Source: a virus
Direction: 5' to 3' (one strand)
Length of the DNA stretch: 64,000 nucleotides
Virus record (IMG/VR): IMGVR_UViG_3300032242_001644
Coordinates: 22,413-86,412 of that record
Part shown: positions 31,725 to 42,400 of the stretch, piece by piece
Numbering within the stretch: position 1 is the first letter of the stretch
How the letters are laid out: each line of letters starts with the position of its first letter
Made by a program: the position numbers and the translations under genes
The notes under the pieces: generated by a model
Databases searched by the model: none
Seen by the model: only the letters and a program-made list of their open reading frames with translations
Told to the model about the DNA's origin: nothing

Positions 31725-32651
31725 TTATTTGGTTGTTTTGTTAATATGTGCTTCTATACTTGCGTATAGTTTTTCAAAATCGTCATCTGATAAACTCAAT
31801 GCTTGATCATTAATTCTATCTGCTAAATGTCCGTTAAAATCAGTTATACGAATCGGCGAATATCTTTTCTTAAATTCTGGTTTTTCCCATATATTAAAAT
31901 GATCAGGATATGATACATTTATTGCATAAGTACTACCCAATACCACTGTTCCCGGTATATTAAATAAGTAGGCAAAATGTTGTCCCACGCTGTCGCATCC
32001 TATAAAGTAATCAGACAATTCAATTACAGCTGACCATTTTCTTAAATCTAAATTTTTAGGGTGTACACTAAATGTATCCCCGGGTGTTGGGAACTCACTC
32101 ATACACAATACATTATAGGACTTTCTTAATCTTTCTGCAAGTTTTAAATAATCTTTTTGCTCTAAACTTCTAGATCCAGTATCTGCTACGATGTTTATAT
32201 CTCGAGTCACACTGGCACCCCGGCCGTAGGGCTGTATTACTATCGTTTTTTCTTTCCCGTGATTTTTCTTAGCAGCTTGAATTGTCGCAATCCCGTGCAA
32301 TTCTTCATCTTTATTCAAATAAATTTTTGATTTTGGCAGACTGCGTATTTCAGAGTGTCCGTTGATTTGTTTATCAAATGCTTGACCAATACTACAACGT
32401 TGATTATAATAGTCGTTATCTCTGTAAGGTTCTGTTGTTACTATCCTGCCATTTTTAATAATAGACTCAAACAGGCCTTTATGATTTACATCGAATGCTT
32501 TGTCTTGAAGAACAGGGTGCCCAAAGAATACATCTAAACCCGACTCACAAACTATATAAAATTCATCGTGTGTTTGTGCATATAACTCTAAAGCAGGCAA
32601 TGCTGACACTACTCGTCCGGTACCGCCGTTTAGAAAGAAAACATCATACAT
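31725..32651 (-). CDS. Glycosyltransferase family 9-like (heptosyltransferase-type)
   Basis: A 308-residue GT-B glycosyltransferase resembling the ADP-heptose:LPS heptosyltransferase family (GT9). The N-terminal domain has FFLNGGTGRVVSALPALELY (Gly-rich loop then SALPAL), with FFGHPVLQD further on. The C-terminal donor domain has IVIQPYGRGAS, LKLAERLRKSYNVLCMSE, and the family signature SDYFIGCDSVGQHFAYLFNIP, corresponding to the GxDTGxxHxAxxxxxP block with Ser in place of Thr. The cytoplasmic location is standard. It is the first gene of the modification operon, directly behind a late promoter within a terminator hairpin. A HAD protein shaped like GmhB, an enzyme of ADP-heptose synthesis, lies at the other end of the cassette. 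Confidence 0.82.
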   Translation of the reverse strand: MYDVFFLNGGTGRVVSALPALELYAQTHDEFYIVCESGLDVFFGHPVLQDKAFDVNHKGLFESIIKNGRIVTTEPYRDNDYYNQRCSIGQAFDKQINGHSEIRSLPKSKIYLNKDEELHGIATIQAAKKNHGKEKTIVIQPYGRGASVTRDINIVADTGSRSLEQKDYLKLAERLRKSYNVLCMSEFPTPGDTFSVHPKNLDLRKWSAVIELSDYFIGCDSVGQHFAYLFNIPGTVVLGSTYAINVSYPDHFNIWEKPEFKKRYSPIRITDFNGHLADRINDQALSLSDDDFEKLYASIEAHINKTTK

Positions 32652-32653
32652 AA

Positions 32654-32698
32654 AAAAAATACCCCTATATTCTTATGAATATTTATGGGGTATTTTTT
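32654..32698. terminator. Bidirectional terminator hairpin with a late promoter in its loop
   Basis: A perfect 12-bp stem (32654-32665 AAAAAATACCCC with 32687-32698) has A/T runs on both sides, so it can stop transcripts from either direction. A second 6-bp stem ATATTC/GAATAT (32667-32672 with 32677-32682) sits inside the loop. On the minus strand, CATAAATA (32687-32680) within this structure is a late-promoter-like octamer for the glycosyltransferase operon, whose ATG lies at 32651. Confidence 0.75.
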
Positions 32699-32722
32699 GT
32701 CAACTAGCTAAATGTGGCTATA

Positions 32723-32995
32723 TTATATTGTTAATGACGACAATGTTAATTGTTGATCAAAGTTAGGTCTATCTGGCCACTCAATTTGATTTAAATCTTC
32801 TAGGTCTTTATATGTTTCCGGAATATCTCTTAGTTTTTGTTTATACTCTTTCCAAGCATCAATTATTGCTTTGGGAGAATCAAAATTATATTGGGTCTCA
32901 GATTCTAAAAGCATACCGTCACGTTGTGCTCTTACATCATCCCATGTTTTTTCAGGAACAATTGCTAGATTTTCTTGTAAATTATTATCAGTCAT
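32723..32995 (-). CDS. Small tail-assembly-chaperone-like protein
   Basis: A 90-residue acidic protein. The central block KTWDDVRAQRDGMLLESETQ followed by AWKEYKQKLRDIPE matches the pattern of phage fibre/tail assembly chaperones (W..VR..RD..L......W..YRQ.LRDIP, as in Phage_tail_APC/TAC). Such proteins help fold the neighbouring adhesin and are not part of the virion. It lies directly downstream of a cysteine-rich adhesin, with the ATG at 32995 next to the adhesin's stop region. The 214-residue gene at 34.1-34.7 kb carries the same motif, so this looks like a minimal version of that chaperone. Confidence 0.75.
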   Translation of the reverse strand: MTDNNLQENLAIVPEKTWDDVRAQRDGMLLESETQYNFDSPKAIIDAWKEYKQKLRDIPETYKDLEDLNQIEWPDRPNFDQQLTLSSLTI

Positions 32996-32996
32996 T

Positions 32997-34061
32997 TTAA
33001 TACCATATCCTTACATATCCGGATGCACCGTTTCCGCCTGCAGAATGATTCCAGCAACAGGTTGTTGTTGCCCCGCTGGTTCCGCCGCCACCGGGGAATT
33101 GTCCCGGCAGTCCCGGCATAATTCGAGCACAATTTGAGTAATCGGTTGAACTACATGTATAGTTAGTAGTGCCAGGAATATTATATGCAGACGTAGTACC
33201 ACTGGCTGCTGCTGCGCCAGGATCGCCGCCGCGGCCGGCAACACCAGCAGTGTTTGTACACGAACTATTGAATTTTATATAGCCCCAGCATTGACAATTG
33301 AAGTAAGAATACTGAGCATCGCCACCAAACGCTGCACTGGCTGCGTATGAAATTTGTGTACTGCTGTTACCGTTACATCCCGGAGTACCGCTGTTACTTC
33401 CACCTACTTGCAAATCAGCACTATAGCCAGTACATCCGGTCCAAGCGCCATTATCGGCGCAAGGGCCGCCAAAGCCACCAACACCCCATTTTGTACCGCA
33501 ATTGCTATAATACATACAACCACAGGTCATGTAACACTGACTAATACCGCCAGCGCCACCTTGAGCATCTGCGCAAAAAGATCCGTTTCGTTGAACAAAA
33601 CTACACCCGCCTCTAGCTCCACAACAGCAAAAACTGTCCTGTCCTTCGCAAAATGGGGCTCCACATCCGCCAGCTCCTGCACATAACGTCAACACATCGC
33701 CTGCAACAACAGGAAAATTTCGTTTTACATAAGTTCCAGCACCTCCGCCAGGATTTATACCGCAACAGTTTGCACTTGCGCCACTACCACCACCGCCGCC
33801 GCCACCCCATAGCTCAACAGTGACACTGGTTACACCAGTAGGTACAGTAAAGGCACAGCAACAACCAACTGGCAAATATGTGCCTTGGACGCAGGGACAT
33901 GCAGATGCGGTCATTCCACCATTTTCACCTGCTGTGAGATCTGGACTGCAACCAAATACATCAAGGGTTCGTGTATAACCAGCACCAGTTACAGTACATC
34001 CCACATTCCATGGGATTACACAACATGGTGACGATTTTAAAATGCATACTTGATACGCCAT
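32997..34061 (-). CDS. Cysteine- and glycine-rich adhesin 1
   Basis: A 354-residue protein with 34 cysteines (about 10%) and very high glycine. The N-terminal ~75 residues form a separate Cys-rich part. Then comes FTVPTGVTSVTVELWGGGGGGG, whose pattern FTVP.GV......WGGGGGG marks the start of the phage glycine-rich tip domain. Cys clusters such as FCCCGARGGC and VGCCCAF occur throughout, and the C-terminus is GGNGASGYVRIWY. No signal peptide is present, so disulfides would not form in the reducing cytoplasm unless after lysis; metal or cluster binding is an alternative. It belongs to a set of three related genes and is followed directly by a chaperone-like gene. It is probably a fibre tip that contacts the receptor. 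Confidence 0.8.
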   Translation of the reverse strand: MAYQVCILKSSPCCVIPWNVGCTVTGAGYTRTLDVFGCSPDLTAGENGGMTASACPCVQGTYLPVGCCCAFTVPTGVTSVTVELWGGGGGGGSGASANCCGINPGGGAGTYVKRNFPVVAGDVLTLCAGAGGCGAPFCEGQDSFCCCGARGGCSFVQRNGSFCADAQGGAGGISQCYMTCGCMYYSNCGTKWGVGGFGGPCADNGAWTGCTGYSADLQVGGSNSGTPGCNGNSSTQISYAASAAFGGDAQYSYFNCQCWGYIKFNSSCTNTAGVAGRGGDPGAAAASGTTSAYNIPGTTNYTCSSTDYSNCARIMPGLPGQFPGGGGTSGATTTCCWNHSAGGNGASGYVRIWY

Positions 34062-34065
34062 TTTT

Positions 34066-34710
34066 TTATCCTTTGTTTAAACCAAGTCTTTCAGCTTCTG
34101 CAGCAACAGCCAAACTTTCTGGACTTCCTATGATTGCTTCTGGAGGATAAGTGTTTTCTCCCTTGTACCAAACACAGTTAGGTTTTTCACTATCCGGAAC
34201 ACCAATTCGAGCACTCTTAGGAAACGGAGGTACGTAATCATGCCAAAATACCGTATCAGGAGTTCGGCCAGCAGCTAGTTCTCTAGTGATTAGATCTCTT
34301 AATAGCTGTCGATATTCTACCCATTCGGTCTTTAACGGATCTGGGGTGTCGACGTTAAACATATTGTCTGATCCCTTTAACATGTTATTTCTAGCGGATC
34401 TAACATCATCCCAGACCATTGGGGGTTTATAGACCATGTTAATACCATTAGTTTCCCAATTGTAGGTGCAGGCCGCGATATTAAGATCAAGCAGATCAGT
34501 ATCATCTGTGTGGCTCACATCCGATGAATCAACAAATACTCTATAAAATAGTGACCCTGGCACTACTTCCACGAATTCTCTATAGGGTCCTAACACTTCT
34601 TCTCTGTTATGATCAGGAAGTTCAGTCTCTTTATAATTAGTTGATTCAATATGACCTGGATTTGGGCTATCGGCCTTCCAGACTATTCTATAAATTTTTT
34701 CAGTGCTCAT
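34066..34710 (-). CDS. Chaperone-like protein between adhesins 1 and 2
   Basis: A 214-residue protein. The N-terminal ~95 residues (MSTEKIYRIVWKADSPNPGH ... ETELPDHNREEVLGPYREFV) form a mixed alpha/beta domain with no family I recognise. The middle carries the assembly-chaperone motif MVWDDVRSARNNMLKGSDN and EWVEYRQLLRDLI, also found in the 90-residue gene downstream. The C-terminal ~60 residues are Pro/Glu-rich. It lies between two cysteine-rich adhesin genes, 4 bases before adhesin 1, all co-directional. Assistance in folding or trimerising these adhesins is the most reasonable role. Confidence 0.7.
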   Translation of the reverse strand: MSTEKIYRIVWKADSPNPGHIESTNYKETELPDHNREEVLGPYREFVEVVPGSLFYRVFVDSSDVSHTDDTDLLDLNIAACTYNWETNGINMVYKPPMVWDDVRSARNNMLKGSDNMFNVDTPDPLKTEWVEYRQLLRDLITRELAAGRTPDTVFWHDYVPPFPKSARIGVPDSEKPNCVWYKGENTYPPEAIIGSPESLAVAAEAERLGLNKG

Positions 34711-34724
34711 TATTTTTCCTTATG

Positions 34725-35579
34725 TTACATCCAAATTCTAACCATGCCTGTAGCACCGTCACCGCCGCAGGAACATATGCCGCAACAGCAACTTGGCCAA
34801 CCCGGAGTTCCGCCGCCACCGGGAAACATACCAGTGAACCCACAAATGCCGCCAAATTTTCCGGTGCCGCGTTCATCGACGTACTGACTGCAAAAGTCAT
34901 AACCGATGTGCATGTTTCTTCCGCCAAATGGTGAGCCACCGCCCCAGCCCCAACCGTGACACCACGGTTGACCAGCATCATTACCGATAAGACGGCCGCC
35001 GTCATATCCTCTAAGATTCAAGTCACCACCTGTGCCAGGAAACCCACCGTTTGGTGTTACGCCACTTCTACAGGTTTCAGCACATCTACTTTCTCCGCCG
35101 TAGCCGCCTTCTGCACAGAAGTTAGTTAGACCTGGGCCAGTTACATAGGTAGTAACACCTTTTTGTCCACAGCAACAGGCACTGCTGCTGCCTGGAATGC
35201 CGCCTTGGCCGCCAGCACCTACACAGATTGTATAGCTCGATCCTGCTGATACCGATGACAGGTATTTTTTTGCATATGCGCCACCACCGCCACCGGTGCC
35301 AAAGCCGCAGCACCAGCACCATGCTCCGCCGCCACCGCCGCCACCGCCGCCCCAGATTTCAATAAACATCTGAGTAACACCAGTAGGTACAGTAAAGGCA
35401 CAGCAATAACCGCTGCCAAGGTTGCCAGTACTTTGATAGCCGTTAGAGCCGCCGGTCATTTGAAAAACACAGGTGCCTATATAAGCACCTGGTGCCAGTG
35501 TACATGATCTAACAGAGCTATATGCGCCCGATGGAGTAGCATCATTAAAACTAACAACTTGAGTTGTATAACGTCCCAT
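34725..35579 (-). CDS. Cysteine- and glycine-rich adhesin 2
   Basis: A 284-residue protein with 22 cysteines. The N-terminal ~65 residues are a short attachment region. The Gly-rich domain starts FTVPTGVTQMFIEIWGGGG with nine consecutive glycines, then WCWCCGFGTGGGGGAY, SACCCGQKG, and ends with the motif CCCGICSCGG followed by GATGMVRIWM. It shares the whole architecture with adhesins 1 and 3, including a YVTGPG(L/I) block near the middle that it has in common with adhesin 3. The glycine pattern resembles polyglycine-II tip domains of phage adhesins such as S16 gp38. The dense cysteines do not fit that comparison and are the unusual part. Confidence 0.8.
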   Translation of the reverse strand: MGRYTTQVVSFNDATPSGAYSSVRSCTLAPGAYIGTCVFQMTGGSNGYQSTGNLGSGYCCAFTVPTGVTQMFIEIWGGGGGGGGGAWCWCCGFGTGGGGGAYAKKYLSSVSAGSSYTICVGAGGQGGIPGSSSACCCGQKGVTTYVTGPGLTNFCAEGGYGGESRCAETCRSGVTPNGGFPGTGGDLNLRGYDGGRLIGNDAGQPWCHGWGWGGGSPFGGRNMHIGYDFCSQYVDERGTGKFGGICGFTGMFPGGGGTPGWPSCCCGICSCGGDGATGMVRIWM

Positions 35580-35588
35580 TTTTTTTCC

Positions 35589-36422
35589 TTAATACCAAAT
35601 TCTTACAAGGCCGCTGGCGCCACAGCCGCCGCAGTTGCAAATTCCGCAACAACATGTCATCGGTGCTCCGCTACCACCACCGCCTGGAAAATCTCCGCCA
35701 ATTCCGCCACAGTTGGCCATATATGGGCAACATGATATATGCGACATCATAGCACCAGTGCCGCCGTTTGCTGGTGCCGATCCACCTTTATTTTCAAATC
35801 TACATCCTTTTGGGTGCCCAAATAAATGCCCACCTTCGCCGCAGGCACAAACTGCATTATTTACATAAGTGGTGGAGTTAGGACAACCGTATGCGCAATT
35901 TGGCCAATTTGATCCATAACAGGAAGCATTACATGCATTGCACGGCCCGCTTAGTGCTCCGCAGCCGCCGGTTGCACATAAACTAGATATGCCAGGTCCA
36001 GTAACATAACTTGTACCACCGGTTGTACCGTTTGTACACTGTCCGCATCCCATAAGGCCGCCGCTGCCAGCACAAATTGCATAAACACTTCCGCTAGTTG
36101 TGGGTATAGTTACTGCAACGTAGGCGCCACCTCCACCACCGGTGCCCGCAGTGCAACAACAACAATTGCCGTTGCCACCACCACCGCCACCTGCTCCCCA
36201 GATTTCAATGAATATTGAACTTATGCCTGTTGGTACAGTCCAACTACAAGACCCAACAGCAGATGTAACATCTATAGTTCGTTTTGCCTGCGTTGGCGGT
36301 GCTGCTTGATTAATTGTTAAATTACAACTGATCGTTATTCCGTTGTTTTGACACATTTGACGATCAGGAACACTGACGCAAATACAATCAATTCTATCTG
36401 GTAATGTTTGAAAACGTGCCAT
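35589..36422 (-). CDS. Cysteine- and glycine-rich adhesin 3
   Basis: A 277-residue protein with 31 cysteines. The N-terminal region (MARFQTLPDRIDCICVSVP) differs from the other two adhesins. The tip domain begins WTVPTGISSIFIEIWGAGGGG and includes NCCCCTAGTGGGGGAY, SYVTGPGISSLC, NACNASCYGSNWPNC and a closing CCCGICNCGGCG, GASGLVRIWY. The CCCGIC-CGG ending is nearly identical to that of adhesin 2. The gene starts within 2 bases of the giant repeat fibre's stop, so it is co-expressed with that fibre and may form its tip. The frame is intact and there is no signal peptide. Confidence 0.8.
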   Translation of the reverse strand: MARFQTLPDRIDCICVSVPDRQMCQNNGITISCNLTINQAAPPTQAKRTIDVTSAVGSCSWTVPTGISSIFIEIWGAGGGGGGNGNCCCCTAGTGGGGGAYVAVTIPTTSGSVYAICAGSGGLMGCGQCTNGTTGGTSYVTGPGISSLCATGGCGALSGPCNACNASCYGSNWPNCAYGCPNSTTYVNNAVCACGEGGHLFGHPKGCRFENKGGSAPANGGTGAMMSHISCCPYMANCGGIGGDFPGGGGSGAPMTCCCGICNCGGCGASGLVRIWY

Positions 36423-36423
36423 A

Positions 36424-39400
36424 TTATACTAACTCCTGAATTCCAATTGCAACTATATTGACCTGTGCAACGTTACTGCTTGCATACAAGTACGTATTTG
36501 GTGGAATAAGGATTCCAGTTCTTTCAAGAATACCTAATGTTGCAATCAGTGCATCGTATTCTATAAAATCAGCATACAGGGGTAACGGTGTCATTGTTAA
36601 AATATTTGTTCCACTAGCATATCCAGTACCAATTGCTATCGGTCCTCCGTTAGGAGTAGCTGATAGTATAATTTGTGAGCTGTTAAGAACAGCCTTGACA
36701 TAGTAAGCAGGAATCATATAGAACAATTGATTGCTGGTACTTGTTAGAGTAATCGCTGCACCGCCTACTGTTAATGCCAGTGTAAATGTTGTACCGCTTG
36801 CAATACTCTGTATATAGTAGGTTTGAAATGCTACAACGTTACCAGTTGTGGCGCCAGTAAACACTACCGGTTGGCCAACAATTAAATTTGTGGTACTTGA
36901 TGTAGTAACCACGTTTCCTGATGAAGCTGTTGTTGTGCATACATAAGGAAGTCCAATGGTATTTGCCATTGTGATAACACCGCCAAACACCGTACCAGCT
37001 GTATTAGTAAATATGACTGGTTGATTAGGTAAGAAATAATTAGTGCTGCTACCAGTAGCAAGTGTAATAATATTGCTGTTTACTACCACTGTACCTGTTG
37101 ATGTAGACAGCGGTGTAACGCTACCGCCCGATGTAGACGATATTGTAAACGTAAGTGGTGTTGGTACACTCTGCACATAGTAACCGGTATACGGCGTTAA
37201 AGCAGTTCCTGTTGGATTTACCACCTGCATGGTAAATGTATTAGTGCCAGTTGCCCAAGTAATAGCTGCACCGCTAGGTGTTAAACTTAGCGTAAATGTG
37301 TTGGCTGTTGGAATACTCTGCATATAGTAAATTGTGCCTGCTGTAATACCGCTGATAAATGTATATCCAGTGAATACCACAGCTTGGTTAACTGCTAAGA
37401 ATCCAGTGTTACCCGGAGTATATAGTGTTGTGCCGTTAATTGCTGTTACTGTAATAGTTGCGCCAACAAATGTTATTGGAGCATTAGCTGCAATAGGAGC
37501 ATTCATGTTAGCCAATAGCCCGGCTGTACTACCATACGCCGACATGTAACCGTTTGCTGTGGCAGTAATTGATATACTTGTTCCGGCTAGTGCATTGTTA
37601 ACTGTGGTAGCTAAGGTAAATGTTGTTACACTTGGTATTGTAGCCACATAGTATGTGGTGTAAGGCATTAGGCCGGTTCCGCCACTGAATACCGAACCAG
37701 TGAATACCATTGACTGGCCCACTGACAAGTTAGCAGTTGATGGTTGAACATATACACCGCCATAAGAGTTGGTTAATATTGCAACTTGGCCACCCCATGC
37801 TTGTGCCACTGTAAATGTTGTTGCACTATTAATGGTCAATACATAATAAGTAACACCGTTGTTTAAACTACCAATTGCTGCACTGAATACAATTGGCATG
37901 CCAATTGACAGTGCGCTTGTACTTAAACATGTAATCAAGTTAGTACCAATTGCAGTACCTGTAACTAGTGTCAAGTTACCAACAGTTAATACGTTACTAC
38001 TTGTTGTAGTGGTAATAATTGGTAATACCTGTGATTGATACACGTTGTTGGCAGTGACGTTGGTTAACAATGGAACCATCATCATGGCAGCATTTGAACC
38101 ACCGTTTGTACCAACGCTGATTGCAGCGCCACCTGGTGTAGCAGCTACACTGAATGAACCACTGACGCTATCACCAACCTGGGTTGTTATGTAATAAACT
38201 GTACCAGATGTAATACCAGTTCCAAATACAGCATTACTGCTGTTAAGAATACCATAGAATACAACGGCTTGGTTAATCTGTAATTTACTTGTAGATTGAT
38301 ATAGAGTAGCACTACCAGTAGCGGTAGTTAACGGCAATGCTGTACCGTTGGCAAATTGATATGCTGCTGTAACACCCAAACTTCCCGGAGGAGCTAACGA
38401 TACAGATATACGACGCTCGTCGTAAACATTGGTTACATAGTAAACTCTGGCTGCAACGAGCGGGCCAATTGATGTACTCAATGAGAATGGCATACCAACA
38501 TACATGGCAAATGTACTGTTAACCACGGCCAGCATGTTGTTTCCGTTCATTGCCGCGGTAGCGGTCATTGTAAATGTTCTTGGAACTAGTGTAGAACCGG
38601 TTGTGTTGTCAATTACCCAAGATCTGTGTGGGCCAACTTGTACTGACATGTTACCAGTTGTTGCTGTCAATGTAACTGCTGTGGAGTTTTGATATGCTGT
38701 GATGGTAAATGTAGTGCTTGTTGGTACAGTTAAAATATAGTATGTAGTAGCAGCGGATGCATTGCCAAATACTGCACCGTTGAACACTACTGGTTGATTG
38801 ACCTGTAGGAATGTTGTGGCCTGTTGTACGTTGATACTACCTGTTGTGCTAGTCTGTACAAATGCTGTACCGTTAAATGTAGCACTGATAGTAAATGTTG
38901 TACTTGTTGGGATAGTTAATATATAGTACACAGTACCAGATACTAAGTTTCCTAAACCACTACTAAACACCACTGGCATACCAATTGCCAGTGTTGATGT
39001 ACTAGCACAAGTAACTGTATTACCGGTGGCGCTTGTTGCCGTTACGGCAATATTAGCTGTAGTATATGTATAAGGAGCACTGCCAGTACTGGCTGTTACA
39101 AATAACGGAGGTACCGGCATCACACTAGACATTAACATAGATCCAGATGCAGCGGCTGTTAATCCAATTGGCAATATTCCCTGTCCAAGTTGACCACTTG
39201 CACCTGCTGCCTGTGTTGATCCGCCAATTAATGCTATGGTAAATGTGTTGTAACTAGGAGTACTTTGTATGTAATATGTTTGTCCAGCTGCCAGTGCTGC
39301 TGGGATACCAAACGTAGTTCCAGTAAACTGTACAGGTTGTCCTGTTGTTAAGTTTGCTGTAGATTGATAAACATTTAATGTAGTGATACTGGTCACTAAT

Positions 39401-42400
39401 GTAGTTGCAAGTATTGGGCCACCCAATGTAGCAGAAATATTAAATGTTACGCTGCTTAAAATAGCATTTACATAATAGGTTGTACCTGCAGTAATGCCAC
39501 CGAGTGTATTGTCAAATACAACTGGCATGCCCACTGATAATGTTGTAGTAGAAGTACAGGTTAAAGGATAACTAGGGCTAGTTGCACTAGTTGCTGTTAC
39601 TGCAATAGCTGCTGTTTGATAGGCCAGTGTTGTGATAACGTTGTTAGTTAGTGCAATACCAGTAATGGCTGTACCACCTGAGATTGATAATACAGTTGGG
39701 CTTGCGCTACCTGGTTGGATAGGAGTTGCACTCAGTGTGAACAATACTAGACTTTCAATAGATCTAACATAGTAGGTAGTACCCATGGTAATACCAGTAT
39801 ATGTAGTTGCAGCCTGTGTTAACTGGAATTGCATTGCCTGGCTTAGATACAAGATAGACGTAGCCTGTTGCAAATTCATCGATCCAGTTGCTGTAGTCTG
39901 TATGAATACAGGGCCGCCGCGTGTTGCAGACACAGTGAATGTGGTTCCTGATGGAATCGATGCAACATAATAAACCACGTTTGCCTGCAAGCTGCCCATA
40001 CTGCTGCTGAATACCACTGGCATACCCACCGCCAATGCATATGTGCTAGCAATGGTAATTAAGTTTGTTGTAACTGCTGTGGCTGTTACAGCATATGTGT
40101 ACATGGATAACTGGTTACTGCTGACGCTACCGCTGATCATTGGAATTGGTTTTGGACCAATACTGGCAACCATTGTACCGGTAGTACTGGTTAGTGCAAA
40201 TGTAGAACCACCAAGTGTTGTTGAAATAGTAAACGATGTTGTTGTTGGAACTGATGCAACATAGTAGGTCGTACTAGTTACACCAGCTGTAACACCACCA
40301 AACGCACTGCCTGCAAATGTGATTGGCTGTCCAACTGACATGTTGTTAGTTGCTTGAGATACAGTCATTGACGTTGTACCAGATTGTAGAGCAAAAGGTG
40401 TACCACCGTAGGTTGCTGAAATCTGGAATGCAGTACCGCTGTCAATAGTTGCTACATAATACACTGTTCCAGCAACAATATTTTGTCCGCCCGTTGTAAA
40501 CACAACTGGCTGACCCACTGATAATGTTGCTGTACTAGAACAGGTAATTTGATATGGTGCTACGCCACTTGTTGCACTAGTACTAATTGCAGAAGTAGTG
40601 TATGCGTTGGTAGTTGCTGACGACGAACCAATATTAATTGTTGGAACAATTAACAACATCGATCCAGTCATTGTACCAGTTGCCACTGTTGGTGCAAAGA
40701 ATGCACCTCCAAATGTTGTTGAGATCTGGAATGATGTGTTAGAAACAATGTTCTGCACATAGTAAATCTGACCTGCTGTAATACCGCCAATTGTTGTTCC
40801 TGTGAACACAATTGGTTGATTAATCTGCAGTGCAGTAGTTGCATGATAGAAGTTTGCTGTTAAACCGCTGGTAGCTGTTAATGGATATAAACTACCGTTA
40901 GGTGTAGTGGATATTGAGAACGTTGTACTGCTAGCAATGTTTAGTACATAATAAACTGTGTTGGCAACAATAGTTGAAAAACTAGTATCAAAAACAATTG
41001 GTTGACCAGTGGCCAATGTAGTTGTGTTTGAAGTGATTAATCCAGTAGTTGCTGTGGCAGTTACTGCTACGGCCGCTGTTGTCAATGCTGTAACACTAGT
41101 TGAAGCAATAGTCAACGGTACTGGAACTTGCGTTGTAGTTGTTACCATTGTACCACTAGATGTAACCAACGTTACTACTGAGCCGCCTGGCTGTGTTGCC
41201 ACTGTAAATGTTGTCGTACTTGGAATGGTAGAAACATAGTAAGGAATGTTAGTAGCTACGTTACCAAATGTTGTACCAGTAAACATAATTGGCTGGTTCA
41301 ACTGTAAATGAGTTGTAGCCTGTTGCATGGTCACTGCACTAGCACTGGTACTTAGAGTAAATGCGGGGCCGTTTAATGTTGCACTAATGTTAAAAGTTGT
41401 AGTGCTGTAGACGTTTAAAACATAGTAAACTGTACCAGATACAATAGTTCCTACTGCGCCACTGAATACAACTGGCATTCCAGTTGTTAGTGTGTTTGTA
41501 CCACCGGCTGCTGTGGTAAGATAACCGTTAGCACTGGTTGTTGATGCTGTTGCACCAGTTATAGATATCGATTGTGTTGTAAAAACGTTAGTACTTGCTG
41601 TGGTAGCCGTTATAGTTAACGCTTGTAATGTGTTAGGTTGTGTTGAAGTAACAGCATTAGATACTGTTAATGCAGCAGAAGTTGTTACAGTTGGAATATA
41701 GTTAGGAGAAGTTAACTGTAAGGCATACATGGTACCAGTTGCTGTGGTTAGGGCAAATGCTGTTCCGTTTGGTGTGCTAGATACTGTGAATGTTGTGCTG
41801 CTAGAAACTGTTAGTACATAGTAAGTAGTGTTGTAAAATACACCACCAAAAGTAGTACCTTGGAACTGAATTGGCATGCCAATAGACAAGTTACTAGTTG
41901 TTTCTTGTACAGTAAAGTTAATAAATGCAGTGGTTAACGAAACAATTGCACCGTTCCATACTGCAGATACTGTGAAAGTAGTAGCACTTGGAATAGTCAA
42001 CACATAGTAGACTACACCCGCTGTTAGACCACCCACTGATGATCCAAACACCACTGGTTGGCCAACTACAAATGCTGATGTTGCACTAACTGTAATTACG
42101 TTTGTTCCTGCTGTAGTTGACGAACAAATAAAACTAGTTGTTGTAAAAACGTTTGTACTAGTTGTGGTATTACCAATGGTCAATACTTGTTGTGTTTCTA
42201 CGCTGGTTGTGGCTGCGCTCGATGCAGCAGCAAACGGATACAATCCCTGCACACTTCCCACTGTTTGAGCAGCAAGCGGAGTCGATGACAAAGCAAGTCT
42301 TACTTTTGTATCTGTGGCGCTTCTGTTGGTGAAGTTAGTGTTAACTACCGTGTTACTAGGTCCAGTGTTTGCCGGGCTAGTTACTAGCTGGTAATTGAAA

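Noticed and set aside
28412-32651. Complete DNA hypermodification system
   Set aside because: No TET/JBP, base hydroxymethylase or nucleotide-modifying gene is visible, and the glycosyltransferase resembles GT9 heptosyltransferases rather than T4 DNA glucosyltransferases. Kept only as an alternative.
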